From Deltaproteobacteria bacterium RBG_13_43_22 (GTDB lineage Bacteria > Desulfobacterota > RBG-13-43-22): 64,000 nucleotides of DNA. Shown here one piece after another: positions 15,453 to 24,495 of this stretch (position 1 is its first letter; each line of letters begins with the position of its first letter). The notes beneath the pieces were generated by a model, which had not been told where the DNA came from, did not search any database, and was given only the letters and a program-made list of their open reading frames with translations. Location of the stretch: NCBI GenBank assembly GCA_001797675.1, contig MGQB01000002.1, positions 20,699 to 84,698 of the forward strand, written 5' to 3'. Made by a program: the position numbers and the translations under genes.

Positions 15453-17012
15453 TTGGCCTTTGAAATACCTAAAATTAAATATTCAGGAAAAATAAACGAG
15501 GTTGCCATCGGGAAAGCTACTCCCGTCACTGTCGGGGGAGAGAGTTCCTATCCCTTTCATTTGTTTGAAGGGCAGATGCCTCATCCTCCAAAAATTGCTA
15601 TGGAAATCTGGGACATGAAACCGGACGACTGGCCGGAAACCGCCATGGCCCCCTTTGCCGATGTTCTGGCTGATCCGGCGGCCTGGGCCAAAAAATGCGT
15701 GAAGGAATTTGGGGCGGAAGCTATTGTTGTTCAACTTAAAAGTACGGACCCCAACGGGCTGGACAAAGGCCCGGACGAAGCCTCGGCCGTAGTTAAGAAG
15801 GTTTTGAAAGCGGTCAAGGTCCCGGTTATCGTCTGGGGCTCCGGGAATGAAAAGAAAGACACGGATGTCCTTCGAAAGATCAGTGAAGATTGCCAGGGGG
15901 AAAACCTGACCCTTGGGCCGGTGGCCGAAGGAAATCATAAGCAGATCGGGGCCTCAGCCCTGGGTTATAATCACACCCTTATTGCCTCCACCCCGATAGA
16001 TGTCAACCTGGCAAAACAGTTAAACATCCTATTGGAGAATCTGGGGGTCCCCAAAGAAAAAATCGTTATCGATCCGACAACCGGTGGCCTTGGATACGGT
16101 TTGGAATACTCTTATTCGGTGATGGAACGGATCCGTATGGCCGCCCTGGCCCAGGAAGACGAAAAACTCCAATATCCAATGATTAACAATGTCGGTAATG
16201 AAGTCTGGAAGGCCAAGGAAGCCAAACTGACCACCGAAGAGGCCCCGACCCTGGGTGATGCCGCTAAGCGGGGATTCCTTATGGAAGCAGTCGGAGCCGT
16301 ATCTTATCTTTTGGCCGGATCGGACATTTTGATTTTAAGACATCCCGAAACCGTTAAACTGGTTAAGAGGTTAAAGGACCAGATGATAACCGGGGATCTG
16401 GATCTGAGCCCGGCCGATCTGGCTGCCAAACTGGCCTCTTTGAATGTAAAACCCCAAGGGGATTATCCTGAAATCATCAAGACAGCCGTTGCCGTTGCCG
16501 AACAGGCCAAAGAAGAAAAGAAAGCCGCTCCGGCCAAGGCCAAGGAAGCCGCACCAAAAGCGGCTCCGGCAAAACCGGCCCCGGCCCCGAAGGCCGAACC
16601 GGCGGCTCCAAAGGCCCCAGAACCCAAGGTAGAAGAACCGGCCAAGATTTCGGCTGAAGAAGAGGCCAAAATAAAGGCTGAGGCGGAAGCTAAGGCTAAG
16701 GCCGAAGCCGAGGTCAAGGCCAAAGCCGCGGTTGAGGCTAAAGTTAAGGCCGAGGCGGAAGCAAAGGCCAAAGCGGAAGCAGAGGCCAAAGCCAAGATAG
16801 AGGCCGAGCAAAAGGCCAAGGACGAAGCCAAGGCGAAAGCCAAGGCTGAAGAGGAAGCCTTACAAGCGGCCCGGGCTGCCGAAAGGGCCAAGAAGGAAAC
16901 CGGGAAAACAGCCGTTGCTGAAGGCCCCAAAGAGATGAAGGCGGCCGAAGTTCAAATGTCAGCGGTCGATAAACTCCTGGCCCAGATCAATCGAGTTAAT
17001 AAAAGAAATTAG
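15453..17012 (+). CDS. cdhD: CODH/ACS corrinoid Fe-S protein small (delta) subunit with long tail
   Basis: This is the TIM-barrel subunit of the corrinoid/iron-sulfur protein that carries the methyl group to acetyl-CoA synthase. Residues 1-345 match the AcsD/CdhD family (FPFHLFEG-like SSYPFHLFEGQMPHPP, DPTTGGLGYGLEYSYSVMER). Unlike typical bacterial AcsD of about 310-320 residues, it has about 170 extra residues: a Pro/Ala/Lys linker (about 355-400), then a Lys/Ala/Glu helix to about 490, and a conserved-looking end, SAVDKLLAQINRVNKRN. The start is TTG at 15453, with AGGAGGG upstream. Confidence 0.92.
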   Translation: MAFEIPKIKYSGKINEVAIGKATPVTVGGESSYPFHLFEGQMPHPPKIAMEIWDMKPDDWPETAMAPFADVLADPAAWAKKCVKEFGAEAIVVQLKSTDPNGLDKGPDEASAVVKKVLKAVKVPVIVWGSGNEKKDTDVLRKISEDCQGENLTLGPVAEGNHKQIGASALGYNHTLIASTPIDVNLAKQLNILLENLGVPKEKIVIDPTTGGLGYGLEYSYSVMERIRMAALAQEDEKLQYPMINNVGNEVWKAKEAKLTTEEAPTLGDAAKRGFLMEAVGAVSYLLAGSDILILRHPETVKLVKRLKDQMITGDLDLSPADLAAKLASLNVKPQGDYPEIIKTAVAVAEQAKEEKKAAPAKAKEAAPKAAPAKPAPAPKAEPAAPKAPEPKVEEPAKISAEEEAKIKAEAEAKAKAEAEVKAKAAVEAKVKAEAEAKAKAEAEAKAKIEAEQKAKDEAKAKAKAEEEALQAARAAERAKKETGKTAVAEGPKEMKAAEVQMSAVDKLLAQINRVNKRN

Positions 17013-17060
17013 AATATCAGGCAAGGATTTCGTATTCAAGAAAAAGGCGAATCCAGTTTA

Positions 17061-17107
17061 GAGTTCGGAGCGGGGAGATATTACACCGAACGAATAACCC
17101 CGAACTC
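17061..17107. repeat. Intra-operon inverted repeat between cdhD and cooS
   Basis: GAGTTCGG (17061-17068) pairs with CCGAACTC (17100-17107), with additional GGGG/CCCC pairing inside. It sits in the 189-base gap, where a hairpin could separate or stabilise the flanking messages. Confidence 0.5.
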
Positions 17108-17201
17108 AAAACAACCCATCGCCTAAACGGCCCCTTAAAGGGCATTTAACCAGTGACCTTAATGCAGCCTGAAAAGGCTGGTAGACCAAGGAGGAATAAC
17201 A

Positions 17202-19244
17202 ATGGCATCAGAAGAAGCCAAAGAAACTTTGAAAGTTGTGGAAAAAGAAAAGAAAAAGATCAAACCCGAAGACAAGAGCGTCGACCCGGCCACCATCCAG
17301 ATGCTTTATAAAGCCCAGCAGGATGGTGTGGAAACGATCTTTGACCGGGCCGAAACCATGAAACCCTGTAATATCGGGATCCAGGGGACCTGCTGTAAAA
17401 TGTGTGCTCAGGGACCTTGCCGCCTTCCTCTGACCAAGAAGGATCTGGAAGGAAAGGACACCCGCATGGGCCTGTGCGGGGCCACACCGGAGACCATTGC
17501 CGCCCGAAATTTTGCCCGAATGATCGCCGCCGGGGCAGCCGCCCACTCCGACCATGGACGGGGAGTGGCCGAAGTCTTTCTGGCCGCCGCCCGAAAGGAG
17601 TCAGAGGACTATAAGATAAAAGATGAAGTCAAATTAAAAGAGATCGCCGGGGACTTTGAGGTGGCCACTACCGTAACGATAGATGGCGAAGAAAAGGACC
17701 GGGATATTTATGATATAGCCCTTGAAGTGGGCGAGAAGATTTTAGGAGAATGGGGCAAACAGGAGGGCGAGATTTATTATGCCAAGCGCGCACCCAAACC
17801 CCGCTACGATCTTTGGAAAAAATTGGATGTCATTCCCCGCGGGATTGACCGGGAAATCGTCGAGATTATGCACCGCACCCATATGGGAGTGGATCAGGAT
17901 TATGAAAACCTCATGAAACAGGGCACCCGGGCAGCCCTGGCCGACGGCTGGGCCGGCTCCATGATGGCCACGGATATGCAGGATGTCCTTTTCGGGACCC
18001 CCTATCCGATTCATGGGGAAATCAACCTGGGCGTCTTAAAAAGAGATCATGTCAATATCATCGTCCATGGTCATGAGCCCCTGCTTTCCGAGATGATCGT
18101 GGTGGCCTCTCAAGATCCGGAAATGCTCCAGTATGCCGCTTCCAAAGGGGCCAAGGGGATCGTTCTGGCCGGTATGTGCTGTACGGCCAACGAGATCCTG
18201 GTCCGCCACGGCATGCCCATTGCCGGCAATTATCTGCAACAGGAACTGGCCATTATCACCGGGGCCGTGGACGCCATGGTGGTTGATGTCCAGTGCATCA
18301 TGGAAAACTTGGCTAACGTCGCCTCCTGTTATCACACCAAACTGATCACCACCAATACTCGAGCCAAAATTAAGTCCGGGGATACCGTCCATATACAATT
18401 TGACGAGCACCATGCCCTGGAAGACGCCAAACGGATCGTAAAAACCGCTATCGACAACTTCACCAATCGAGGGGCCGAGGTCCTGATCCCCAAGCAAAAG
18501 GAAAAGATGGTCGTCGGGTTCAGTTACGAAGCCATCAACTATCACCTGGGCGGGACTTTCCGGGGCTCCTATGTGCCCTTAAATGATAATATCATCAACG
18601 GCCGGATTCGCGGGATCGGCGGTGTGGTGGGCTGCAACAATGCCCGGACCATGCACGACAGTGCCCACCTGATTGTGGTTAAGGAGTTGTTGAAAAACGA
18701 TGTCATCGTCCTGACCACAGGCTGTAACGCCATGGCCTGCGGCAAAGCCGGGTTGCTCTCCCCTGAATCCGCCAAGGTCTATTGCGGACCCGGTCTGGCC
18801 GAGGTCTGTGAGACCGTGGGCATCCCGCCGGTCCTGCATATGGGCTCCTGCGTGGACAACAGCCGGATCCTGATGGCCGCTACCGAAGTGGTCAAGGCCG
18901 GAGGCCTGGGAAACGATATCAGCGATCTACCAGCCGCCGGTTGTGCCCCGGAATGGATGAGTGAAAAAGCTATCTCCATCGGGCAGTACTTCGTGGCCTC
19001 CGGGGTTTATACCCTTTTTGGAGTCAATCTCCAGGTCGAAGGATCACCGATCTTTAAGGATTATCTGTTTAATGGAATGGAAAACGTGTTTGGTGGAAAA
19101 TGGGATCTGGTTGAGGACCCCTATGAAATGGCCCGCAAGATGATCGCCCACATCGATGCCAAACGCAAGGCCCTGGGTATCGACAAGGCCCGGGAGCGTG
19201 TGCTTATGGATATGGCCGACCGGCAGAAGCTGGAAGCGGTTTAA
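17202..19244 (+). CDS. cooS: Ni-dependent carbon monoxide dehydrogenase catalytic subunit
   Basis: This 680-residue CODH interconverts CO and CO2 at the Ni-4Fe-5S C-cluster. The N-terminal cysteines fit the D-cluster (Cys56, Cys64) and B-cluster (Cys65, Cys68, Cys73, Cys92) pattern: CNIGIQGTCCKMCAQGPC and later LCGATPET. C-cluster ligand regions are visible as NIIVHGHEP, GMCCTANE, VDVQCIMEN, VVGCNNART, TTGCNAMACGKAG and MGSCVDNSR. The position next to acsB indicates the ACS-bound form (AcsA). It needs nickel, supplied plausibly by the importer at 2-6 kb. Confidence 0.96.
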   Translation: MASEEAKETLKVVEKEKKKIKPEDKSVDPATIQMLYKAQQDGVETIFDRAETMKPCNIGIQGTCCKMCAQGPCRLPLTKKDLEGKDTRMGLCGATPETIAARNFARMIAAGAAAHSDHGRGVAEVFLAAARKESEDYKIKDEVKLKEIAGDFEVATTVTIDGEEKDRDIYDIALEVGEKILGEWGKQEGEIYYAKRAPKPRYDLWKKLDVIPRGIDREIVEIMHRTHMGVDQDYENLMKQGTRAALADGWAGSMMATDMQDVLFGTPYPIHGEINLGVLKRDHVNIIVHGHEPLLSEMIVVASQDPEMLQYAASKGAKGIVLAGMCCTANEILVRHGMPIAGNYLQQELAIITGAVDAMVVDVQCIMENLANVASCYHTKLITTNTRAKIKSGDTVHIQFDEHHALEDAKRIVKTAIDNFTNRGAEVLIPKQKEKMVVGFSYEAINYHLGGTFRGSYVPLNDNIINGRIRGIGGVVGCNNARTMHDSAHLIVVKELLKNDVIVLTTGCNAMACGKAGLLSPESAKVYCGPGLAEVCETVGIPPVLHMGSCVDNSRILMAATEVVKAGGLGNDISDLPAAGCAPEWMSEKAISIGQYFVASGVYTLFGVNLQVEGSPIFKDYLFNGMENVFGGKWDLVEDPYEMARKMIAHIDAKRKALGIDKARERVLMDMADRQKLEAV

Positions 19245-19286
19245 TTTATATCTAAATGACCTCTTAAGAAAGGAGGAACTTGTTTC

Positions 19287-21500
19287 ATGTCAAAATTAGT
19301 TGCCTTTGCCGCCATTCAGGGCGCATACAATATCGTTTCCAAAGCGGAGGGGACCTTGAAAAAGGCCCTGGAAAAACACGGTCCGGATCAAAAGATCGAG
19401 TTTCCCAATACCGCTTATTATCTGCCGATCATTTATTCCATCCTGGGGATTCCGGTAAAGACCCTGGGCGATGCCAAGAAACCCATGGACGTGGCCAGAA
19501 AACTACTTCCGGCCCACGTTAAGAATATGTACCATCTGCCCTATCTCGGGCCTTTGCTCGATGCCGGTATGGCTTCCCTTTTTGCCGAAGAAGTGGCTGA
19601 AGCCATCCGCTATCTGGAAGACCCCAATTTCTATTTGGTGAGTGAGGATATCGACGAGGCTTCCGGCAAGATTTGGCTCGGTGCCGCAGAAGATACGGTC
19701 TTCCGCAAACGGGGTGTAGAGTTTGTGGACGGCACGGCCCCCGGGTTTGCCGCCATTGTCGGAGCAGCCCCGGATCCGGAAACGGCCAAGTGGATCGCCG
19801 AGGAATATCAGAAAAAGAACCTCTATGTATTTATGGTTGCCAACCAGAACGGCACCACCTTTTCCGAACAGCTTTTGGAAGCCGGGGTGCAGATCGGCTG
19901 GAATACCCGTCTGGTCCCCTTTGGTCCGGACATTTCTGCCGCGGTCTTTGCCCTGGGTTTTGCCAACCGGGCGGCCATGGCCTTCGGCGGGATCAAACCC
20001 GGCGATTTTAAAAAAATGCTTTTGTATAACAAGGACCGTATCTTTGCCTTTGTCAATGCCCTGGGTGAAGTCAATGCGGAATGGGCGGCTAATGCCGCCG
20101 GTTGTGTGAACTGGGGATTTCCGACCATCGCCGATACGGACATTCCTGAAATACTGCCCACCGGGGTTTGCACCTATGAACATGTGGTGGCCAATGTGGG
20201 TCATAGAGAAATGCCGCAAAGATCCATCGAAATCCGGGGCCTCAAGGTCACAGTAGCCAATATCGACATCCCTCTGGCCTATGGACCGGCCTTCGAAGGG
20301 GAGCGGGTCCGGAAAGAAGACCTTTATCTGGAAATGGGGGGCGGTAAGACTCAGGCCTCCGAACTGGTTCAGATGGCCGATATGAATGCCATCGAGGACG
20401 GCAAGGTGGAGGTGGTCGGCCCGGATGTCAAGGATATTAAAAAAGGAAGTACACTTCCTTTGGGAATCTTTGTCCAGGTGGCCGGCCGTCAGATGCAGGA
20501 GGATTTCGAACCCATCCTGGAACGGCAGATCCATCACCTGATCAACTATGCCCAGGGTGTTATGCACATCGGGCAGAGAGACATCGCCTGGATCCGCGTA
20601 GGCGAACCGGCGGTCCAGAAGGGGTTCACCTTGAAGGATATCGGGGTTATTCTTCATGCCAAATTCCACCAGGATTTCGGGGCCATCCTCGACAAGGTCC
20701 AGGTTACCCTTTATACCAAAAAGGAGGATGTGGATAAATTGACCAAGAAGGCCCGGGCGATTTACCGGACCCGGGATGAACGGGTGGAGAAGATGACCGA
20801 CGAGAGCGTGGAAACCTATTATTCCTGCACCTTGTGCCAGTCCTTCGCCCCCAACCATGTTTGCATGGTCAGCCCGGAGCGCACCGGCCTCTGCGGGGCC
20901 TACAACTGGATGGATTGCAAGGCCTCTTTTGAGATCAACCCCACCGGTCCTAACCAGCCGGTTCAAAAAGGGGAGTGTCTGGATCCCAAGCTGGGCCAAT
21001 GGAAAGGGGTTAATGATTTCGTTTATAAAGCCTCTCGCCAGAAGGTGGAAGGCTATAACTTCTACAGCCTGGTCTATGATCCCATGACCACCTGCGGCTG
21101 CTGCGAATGTATCGCCGCCGTTTTGCCCTCCTGTAACGGGGTCATGACCGTCAACCGGGATTATACCGGTATGACACCCTCGGGGATGAAGTTCACCACC
21201 CTGGCCGGGGTCATGGGCGGCGGGGCCTCTTCCCCCGGTTTTGTGGGTCACAGCAAGTTTAATATCACTCAGAGAAAATTTATCTTAGGGGACGGGGGTC
21301 TTCTCCGCATGGTCTGGATGCCCAAACAGCTTAAAGAAGAGCTTCGTGATCGATTGATCAAACGGGGTGAAGAGATGGGCTATCCCAACCTGATCGATAT
21401 GATTGCCGATGAGACCGTGGGGATGACCGAAGATGAGATCCTGCCCTGGCTCCAGGAAAAAGGCCACCCGGCCGTGTCCATGGAATCGATTGTAGGATAA
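19287..21500 (+). CDS. acsB: Acetyl-CoA synthase (ACS/CODH alpha, bacterial type)
   Basis: This 737-residue enzyme joins CO, a corrinoid-borne methyl group and CoA. It has the three-domain bacterial length rather than the shorter archaeal CdhC. A-cluster cysteines are visible as SCTLCQSFAPNHVC, TGLCG and the CGCCECIA motif; the Cys-Gly-Cys bridges the two nickel sites to the 4Fe-4S cluster. AAGGAGG precedes the ATG. It follows cooS by 42 bases in one operon. Confidence 0.96.
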   Translation: MSKLVAFAAIQGAYNIVSKAEGTLKKALEKHGPDQKIEFPNTAYYLPIIYSILGIPVKTLGDAKKPMDVARKLLPAHVKNMYHLPYLGPLLDAGMASLFAEEVAEAIRYLEDPNFYLVSEDIDEASGKIWLGAAEDTVFRKRGVEFVDGTAPGFAAIVGAAPDPETAKWIAEEYQKKNLYVFMVANQNGTTFSEQLLEAGVQIGWNTRLVPFGPDISAAVFALGFANRAAMAFGGIKPGDFKKMLLYNKDRIFAFVNALGEVNAEWAANAAGCVNWGFPTIADTDIPEILPTGVCTYEHVVANVGHREMPQRSIEIRGLKVTVANIDIPLAYGPAFEGERVRKEDLYLEMGGGKTQASELVQMADMNAIEDGKVEVVGPDVKDIKKGSTLPLGIFVQVAGRQMQEDFEPILERQIHHLINYAQGVMHIGQRDIAWIRVGEPAVQKGFTLKDIGVILHAKFHQDFGAILDKVQVTLYTKKEDVDKLTKKARAIYRTRDERVEKMTDESVETYYSCTLCQSFAPNHVCMVSPERTGLCGAYNWMDCKASFEINPTGPNQPVQKGECLDPKLGQWKGVNDFVYKASRQKVEGYNFYSLVYDPMTTCGCCECIAAVLPSCNGVMTVNRDYTGMTPSGMKFTTLAGVMGGGASSPGFVGHSKFNITQRKFILGDGGLLRMVWMPKQLKEELRDRLIKRGEEMGYPNLIDMIADETVGMTEDEILPWLQEKGHPAVSMESIVG

Positions 21501-21518
21501 ATTATTTTAGTTAATAGC

Positions 21519-21579
21519 GGTCAGCTATCAGCACTCAGCCACAAAGATATTTTTTCAGGCTGAATCCTGATAGCTGGCC
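21519..21579. repeat. 22-bp imperfect hairpin between acsB and cdhE
   Basis: The arms at 21519-21540 (GGTCAGCTATCAGCACTCAG...) and 21558-21579 (GGCTGAATCCTGATAGCTGG...) pair at about 18 of 22 positions. The arms contain quasi-tandem TCAGC words, like other hairpins in this window. It may protect the acsB message or adjust expression within the operon. Confidence 0.6.
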
Positions 21580-21612
21580 CCTTAAATTCTATATAATATT
21601 AAGGAGATAAGC

Positions 21613-22956
21613 ATGGCATTAACAGGAATTCAAATCTTTAAGTTGTTGCCCAAAACCAACTGCGGGGAATGCGGGGTCCCAACCTGTCTGGCCTTTGCTA
21701 TGAATCTGGCCTCCGGCAAGGCGGAACTGGCTTCCTGCCCCTATGTTTCCGAAGAAGCTAAGGCCCAACTGGCCGAGGCCTCGGCCCCCCCTATCCGGCC
21801 GTTAACCATCGGGGCCGGAGATCATGCGATCAAGACAGGAGGGGAGACGGTCCTATTCCGGCATGAAAAGACCTTCTTCAATCCGACCGGTTTTGGCGCC
21901 CTGGTGACTTCCGATATGGGGGAGGATGTTGTTTCAGCCAAACTTAAGAAGTGGGACACCTATCAGTATGAGCGTGTCGGACTGAACCTTAGACCCGAAC
22001 TGGTGGCGGTAAAAGACATGGCCGGAGATGGGGCCAAATTTAAAAAGGTGGTTAAACAGGTTTTTGATACCAGCAATTTTAGTTTAATATTAATGAGCGA
22101 AAAGCCCGAAGTCCTGAAGGAAGGCCTTTCGGCCTGTCCCGGAGGCAAGCCCCTGCTCTATGCCGCAACCAAGGATAACTGGCAAGCCATGGCTGATTTG
22201 GCCAAAGAGGCCAATTGCCCTCTGGCGGTCAAGGGGGACGGTTTGGCCGGGTTGATTGCCCTGACCGATAACCTGACCAAGGCCGGATTAAAGGATCTGG
22301 TCCTGGATTCCGGGGCCAGGGGGATCAAGCAGGTTTTTGAGGACCAGATCGCCATTCGCCGGGCCGCCCTTTCGGGAAAGGAAAAAGGCCTGGGTTTTCC
22401 TACCATCTGCCTGCCTTTTGAAATGGCCAAGGACCTGGAAATGGAGACCCTGATGGGTGCCGTGATGGTGGCTAAATACGGCGGGTTGGTGGTCTTTTCC
22501 GATTTCGAAGGCGAGTCTATCTTCCCCCTTCTCTTGGAACGGTTGAATATTTATACCGATCCACAGCGACCGATGACTGTGACCCAGGGTATTTATGAAA
22601 TCAACGGCCCGGATGAAAACTCCCCGGTTTGTGTTACCTCGAATTTTTCTTTAACTTATTTTATCGTTTCCGGGGAAATCGAGAGCAGCCGGGTGCCTAC
22701 CTGGCTGTGTATCATGGATACGGAGGGCCTGTCGGTCATGACCGCCTGGGCGGCCGGTAAATTCGTCGGCGACGCCGTAGGTATTTTTATCAAAAAAAGC
22801 GGGATCGCCGATAAAGTGAAGCATCGCAACCTGATTATTCCAGGGTATGCGGCGTCTATCGCCGGGGATCTGGAAGAGGAATTGCCGGGCTGGTCGATTA
22901 AGGTCGGTCCCAGAGAAGCGGCCCATATTCCCAAGTTTCTTAGAGAGCTTAAGTAG
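21613..22956 (+). CDS. acsC: Corrinoid Fe-S protein large (gamma) subunit
   Basis: This 447-residue subunit carries the corrinoid cofactor and an activating 4Fe-4S cluster. The cluster motif CGECGVPTC followed by Cys in LASCPY lies at about residues 17-43. A TIM barrel and the C-terminal cobamide-binding domain follow (SGEIESSRVPTWLCIMDTEG, IIPGYAASIAGDLEEEL). It pairs with CdhD to form the methyl carrier between AcsE and AcsB. The archaeal counterpart is CdhE. Confidence 0.94.
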   Translation: MALTGIQIFKLLPKTNCGECGVPTCLAFAMNLASGKAELASCPYVSEEAKAQLAEASAPPIRPLTIGAGDHAIKTGGETVLFRHEKTFFNPTGFGALVTSDMGEDVVSAKLKKWDTYQYERVGLNLRPELVAVKDMAGDGAKFKKVVKQVFDTSNFSLILMSEKPEVLKEGLSACPGGKPLLYAATKDNWQAMADLAKEANCPLAVKGDGLAGLIALTDNLTKAGLKDLVLDSGARGIKQVFEDQIAIRRAALSGKEKGLGFPTICLPFEMAKDLEMETLMGAVMVAKYGGLVVFSDFEGESIFPLLLERLNIYTDPQRPMTVTQGIYEINGPDENSPVCVTSNFSLTYFIVSGEIESSRVPTWLCIMDTEGLSVMTAWAAGKFVGDAVGIFIKKSGIADKVKHRNLIIPGYAASIAGDLEEELPGWSIKVGPREAAHIPKFLRELK

Positions 22957-23009
22957 TAACGAGAAACAAGGAACCACAGAGAAGTATTTTTCTCGTCACT
23001 CGTCACTAT
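22957..23009. repeat. Hairpin between acsC and acsE
   Basis: GTAACGAGAAA just after the acsC stop pairs with TTTCTCGTCAC (10 of 11). The right arm continues as the tandem word CTCGTCACTCGTCAC. It shows the same design as other intergenic hairpins here but with a different word. Confidence 0.5.
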
Positions 23010-23028
23010 CTTTTAAAAGGAGAACACT

Positions 23029-23907
23029 ATGTTTACCATTGGAGAAAATCTGAATGTCATCAACAAGGGGATCGGCCGCGCTTTCAAAGAAAGAGATCCC
23101 AAGCCTATTCGCGAGATGGCCGAGAAGCTGGCTGCCGCCAAGGTGGATTTTATCGATATCAACCTGGGGCCGGCCAGAAAAGACGGCGAAGAGCTGATGC
23201 CCTGGGTAGTTAAGATCGTTCAGGAAGTCACCGATATCCCCCTGGCCCTGGATACTTCCAATATCGGGGCCATCGAGGCCGGGCTCAAGGTCCACAAGGG
23301 CAAGGCCATTATCAATTCCATTATGGCCCGGCCGGAACGCTACACGGCCATGATCCCCATCTGTAAACAATACGAGGCCTGTATGATCGCCCTGTTATGG
23401 GGACCCGAAGGATTACCCCGGGATGAAAACGAGCGGGGGGCTCTGGCTGCCGAGCTCCTGTACGCCGCTAATGAAGGCGGGATTCCCAATGAAGATATCT
23501 TTGTGGATCCCATTATCACGCCGGTCAATATTCAACAGCAGCAATTGATGAGCACCCTGACCTTTATGAGTATGCTTCAGGACATCGCCCCAGGGGCCAA
23601 ATCCACCTGTGGGTTATCTAATGTCTCCAACGGGCCTCCAGATCATCTTCGGCCCATTTTGAATCAAACCTATATGATCATGCTGGAACGAAACGGCATG
23701 TATTCCTGCATCGTGGATGGGTTTGATGACAAGATACTCGACATCGCCAGGGGCAATCGTCCGGACGTTGTCGAGATCGTTCATAAGGTCATGGACGGGG
23801 AAAACATGGATATGGGCAGTCTGTCCAAAGAGATGCAGGACTATGCCAAAACAGCCAAGGTCATTCTGGGTCATACCCTCTATTCCGATTCCTGGCTGGA
23901 AATTTAG
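23029..23907 (+). CDS. acsE: Methyltetrahydrofolate:corrinoid/Fe-S protein methyltransferase
   Basis: This 292-residue TIM-barrel enzyme of the pterin-binding family moves the methyl group from methyl-tetrahydrofolate to the corrinoid protein. Motifs include GENLNVINKG, DFIDINLGPAR, PLALDTSNIGAIEAGL and STCGLSNVSNG, as in Moorella AcsE. It ends the acs operon. No metF/metV, acsF/cooC or folate genes follow, so those steps must be encoded elsewhere. Confidence 0.93.
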   Translation: MFTIGENLNVINKGIGRAFKERDPKPIREMAEKLAAAKVDFIDINLGPARKDGEELMPWVVKIVQEVTDIPLALDTSNIGAIEAGLKVHKGKAIINSIMARPERYTAMIPICKQYEACMIALLWGPEGLPRDENERGALAAELLYAANEGGIPNEDIFVDPIITPVNIQQQQLMSTLTFMSMLQDIAPGAKSTCGLSNVSNGPPDHLRPILNQTYMIMLERNGMYSCIVDGFDDKILDIARGNRPDVVEIVHKVMDGENMDMGSLSKEMQDYAKTAKVILGHTLYSDSWLEI

Positions 23908-23936
23908 TTAGCTGATAGCGGGGCGCAAAGAACCAA

Positions 23937-23970
23937 GGCCATTTCCCTCAATGGGGGATGGCCTTTTTTT
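23937..23970 (+). terminator. Intrinsic terminator of the acs operon
   Basis: GGCCAT (23937-23942) and ATGGCC (23958-23963) form a stem, extended by CCC/GGG pairing inside, followed by seven T residues. It lies about 30 bases after the acsE stop. Confidence 0.8.
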
Positions 23971-24068
23971 CTGTTCAACCGTTACACCAAGGGCCTGACG
24001 GGAATTCGCATAGGGTTCATGTTCACATCATTTGATGTCTTCTTATAAAGTCCAATTATTGTATTGCG

Positions 24069-24190
24069 CTGCACCCTTCCCCGGTTTTCACCGGGGCAGG
24101 CTTATTGCGGCGTAATCCTATCTACGTCCTATTCCTCAGGATATCTTTGCTGAGGGCAGTCCATAGTTCCAACCTTTCATGGGGGTGCAG
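24069..24190 (-). ncRNA. Candidate multi-helix structured RNA (unidentified)
   Basis: An 8-bp outer helix joins 24069-24076 (CTGCACCC) to 24183-24190 (GGGTGCAG). Inside are a 7-bp stem 24079-24085/24090-24096 (CCCCGGT/ACCGGGG), a 6-bp stem 24134-24139/24150-24155 (CCTCAG/CTGAGG) and a weaker CCAT/ATGG stem at 24161-24182. Read on the minus strand, the strongest stem is capped by GAAA, a GNRA tetraloop, which favours minus-strand transcription. It matches no RNA class I recognise. The surrounding 23971-24353 holds no supported gene. Confidence 0.4.
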
Positions 24191-24353
24191 GTTTGTGCGC
24201 CTTTTAATGATTTTTTACAACCCGGTTATCTCCTCAGACCCTTTAAGAAGTGTCCTTTTTTGGTCCTATGCTCAGCTTTTTTCCTTTGAGTGCTTGAGGA
24301 ATTGCAAAACAACCCTACCCAATTTCAGGAATGTTGGTTCTCCAGGGTAAAAG

Positions 24354-24381
24354 TTGACAAGAGGGTAATTCATGATAAAAT
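24354..24381 (+). promoter_or_regulatory. Sigma-70-type promoter of the heme/siroheme operon
   Basis: TTGACA (24354-24359), a 16-base spacer and TAAAAT (24376-24381) precede the first gene by about 115 bases. The leader between them contains an imperfect hairpin. Confidence 0.65.
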
Positions 24382-24396
24382 ATTAAAATTAAAATT

Positions 24397-24470
24397 GGAG
24401 TCAAGGAGTCAAGGGTTCGAGAGATTGTTCTTTTTAATATATTAATATTTCACCTCAACCCTTGAATCCT
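24397..24470. repeat. Leader hairpin of the AAGGGTTCAAGG family
   Basis: The left arm GGAGTCAAGGAGTCAAGGG pairs with the right arm around AACCCTTGAATCC (about 24457-24469). The left arm contains two copies of GGAGTCAAG-like words. Related hairpins occur at 33.2 and 49.8 kb. Confidence 0.5.
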
Positions 24471-24495
24471 ATTTTTATATTTAAGTGGGAGATTA

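Noticed and set aside
16371..16930. Long minus-strand frames opposite the CdhD tail
   Set aside because: They arise from the repetitive Ala/Lys codons on the plus strand; their Phe/Leu/Gly or Ala/Ser runs are composition artefacts.
19503..21251. 582-codon minus-strand frame opposite acsB
   Set aside because: It lies entirely opposite a certain gene, is rich in His/Gly/Asp from reversed common codons and lacks family motifs.
24105..24350. Plus-strand 81-codon frame
   Set aside because: It overlaps the candidate structured RNA; the translated sequence has no recognisable domain and no ribosome site.
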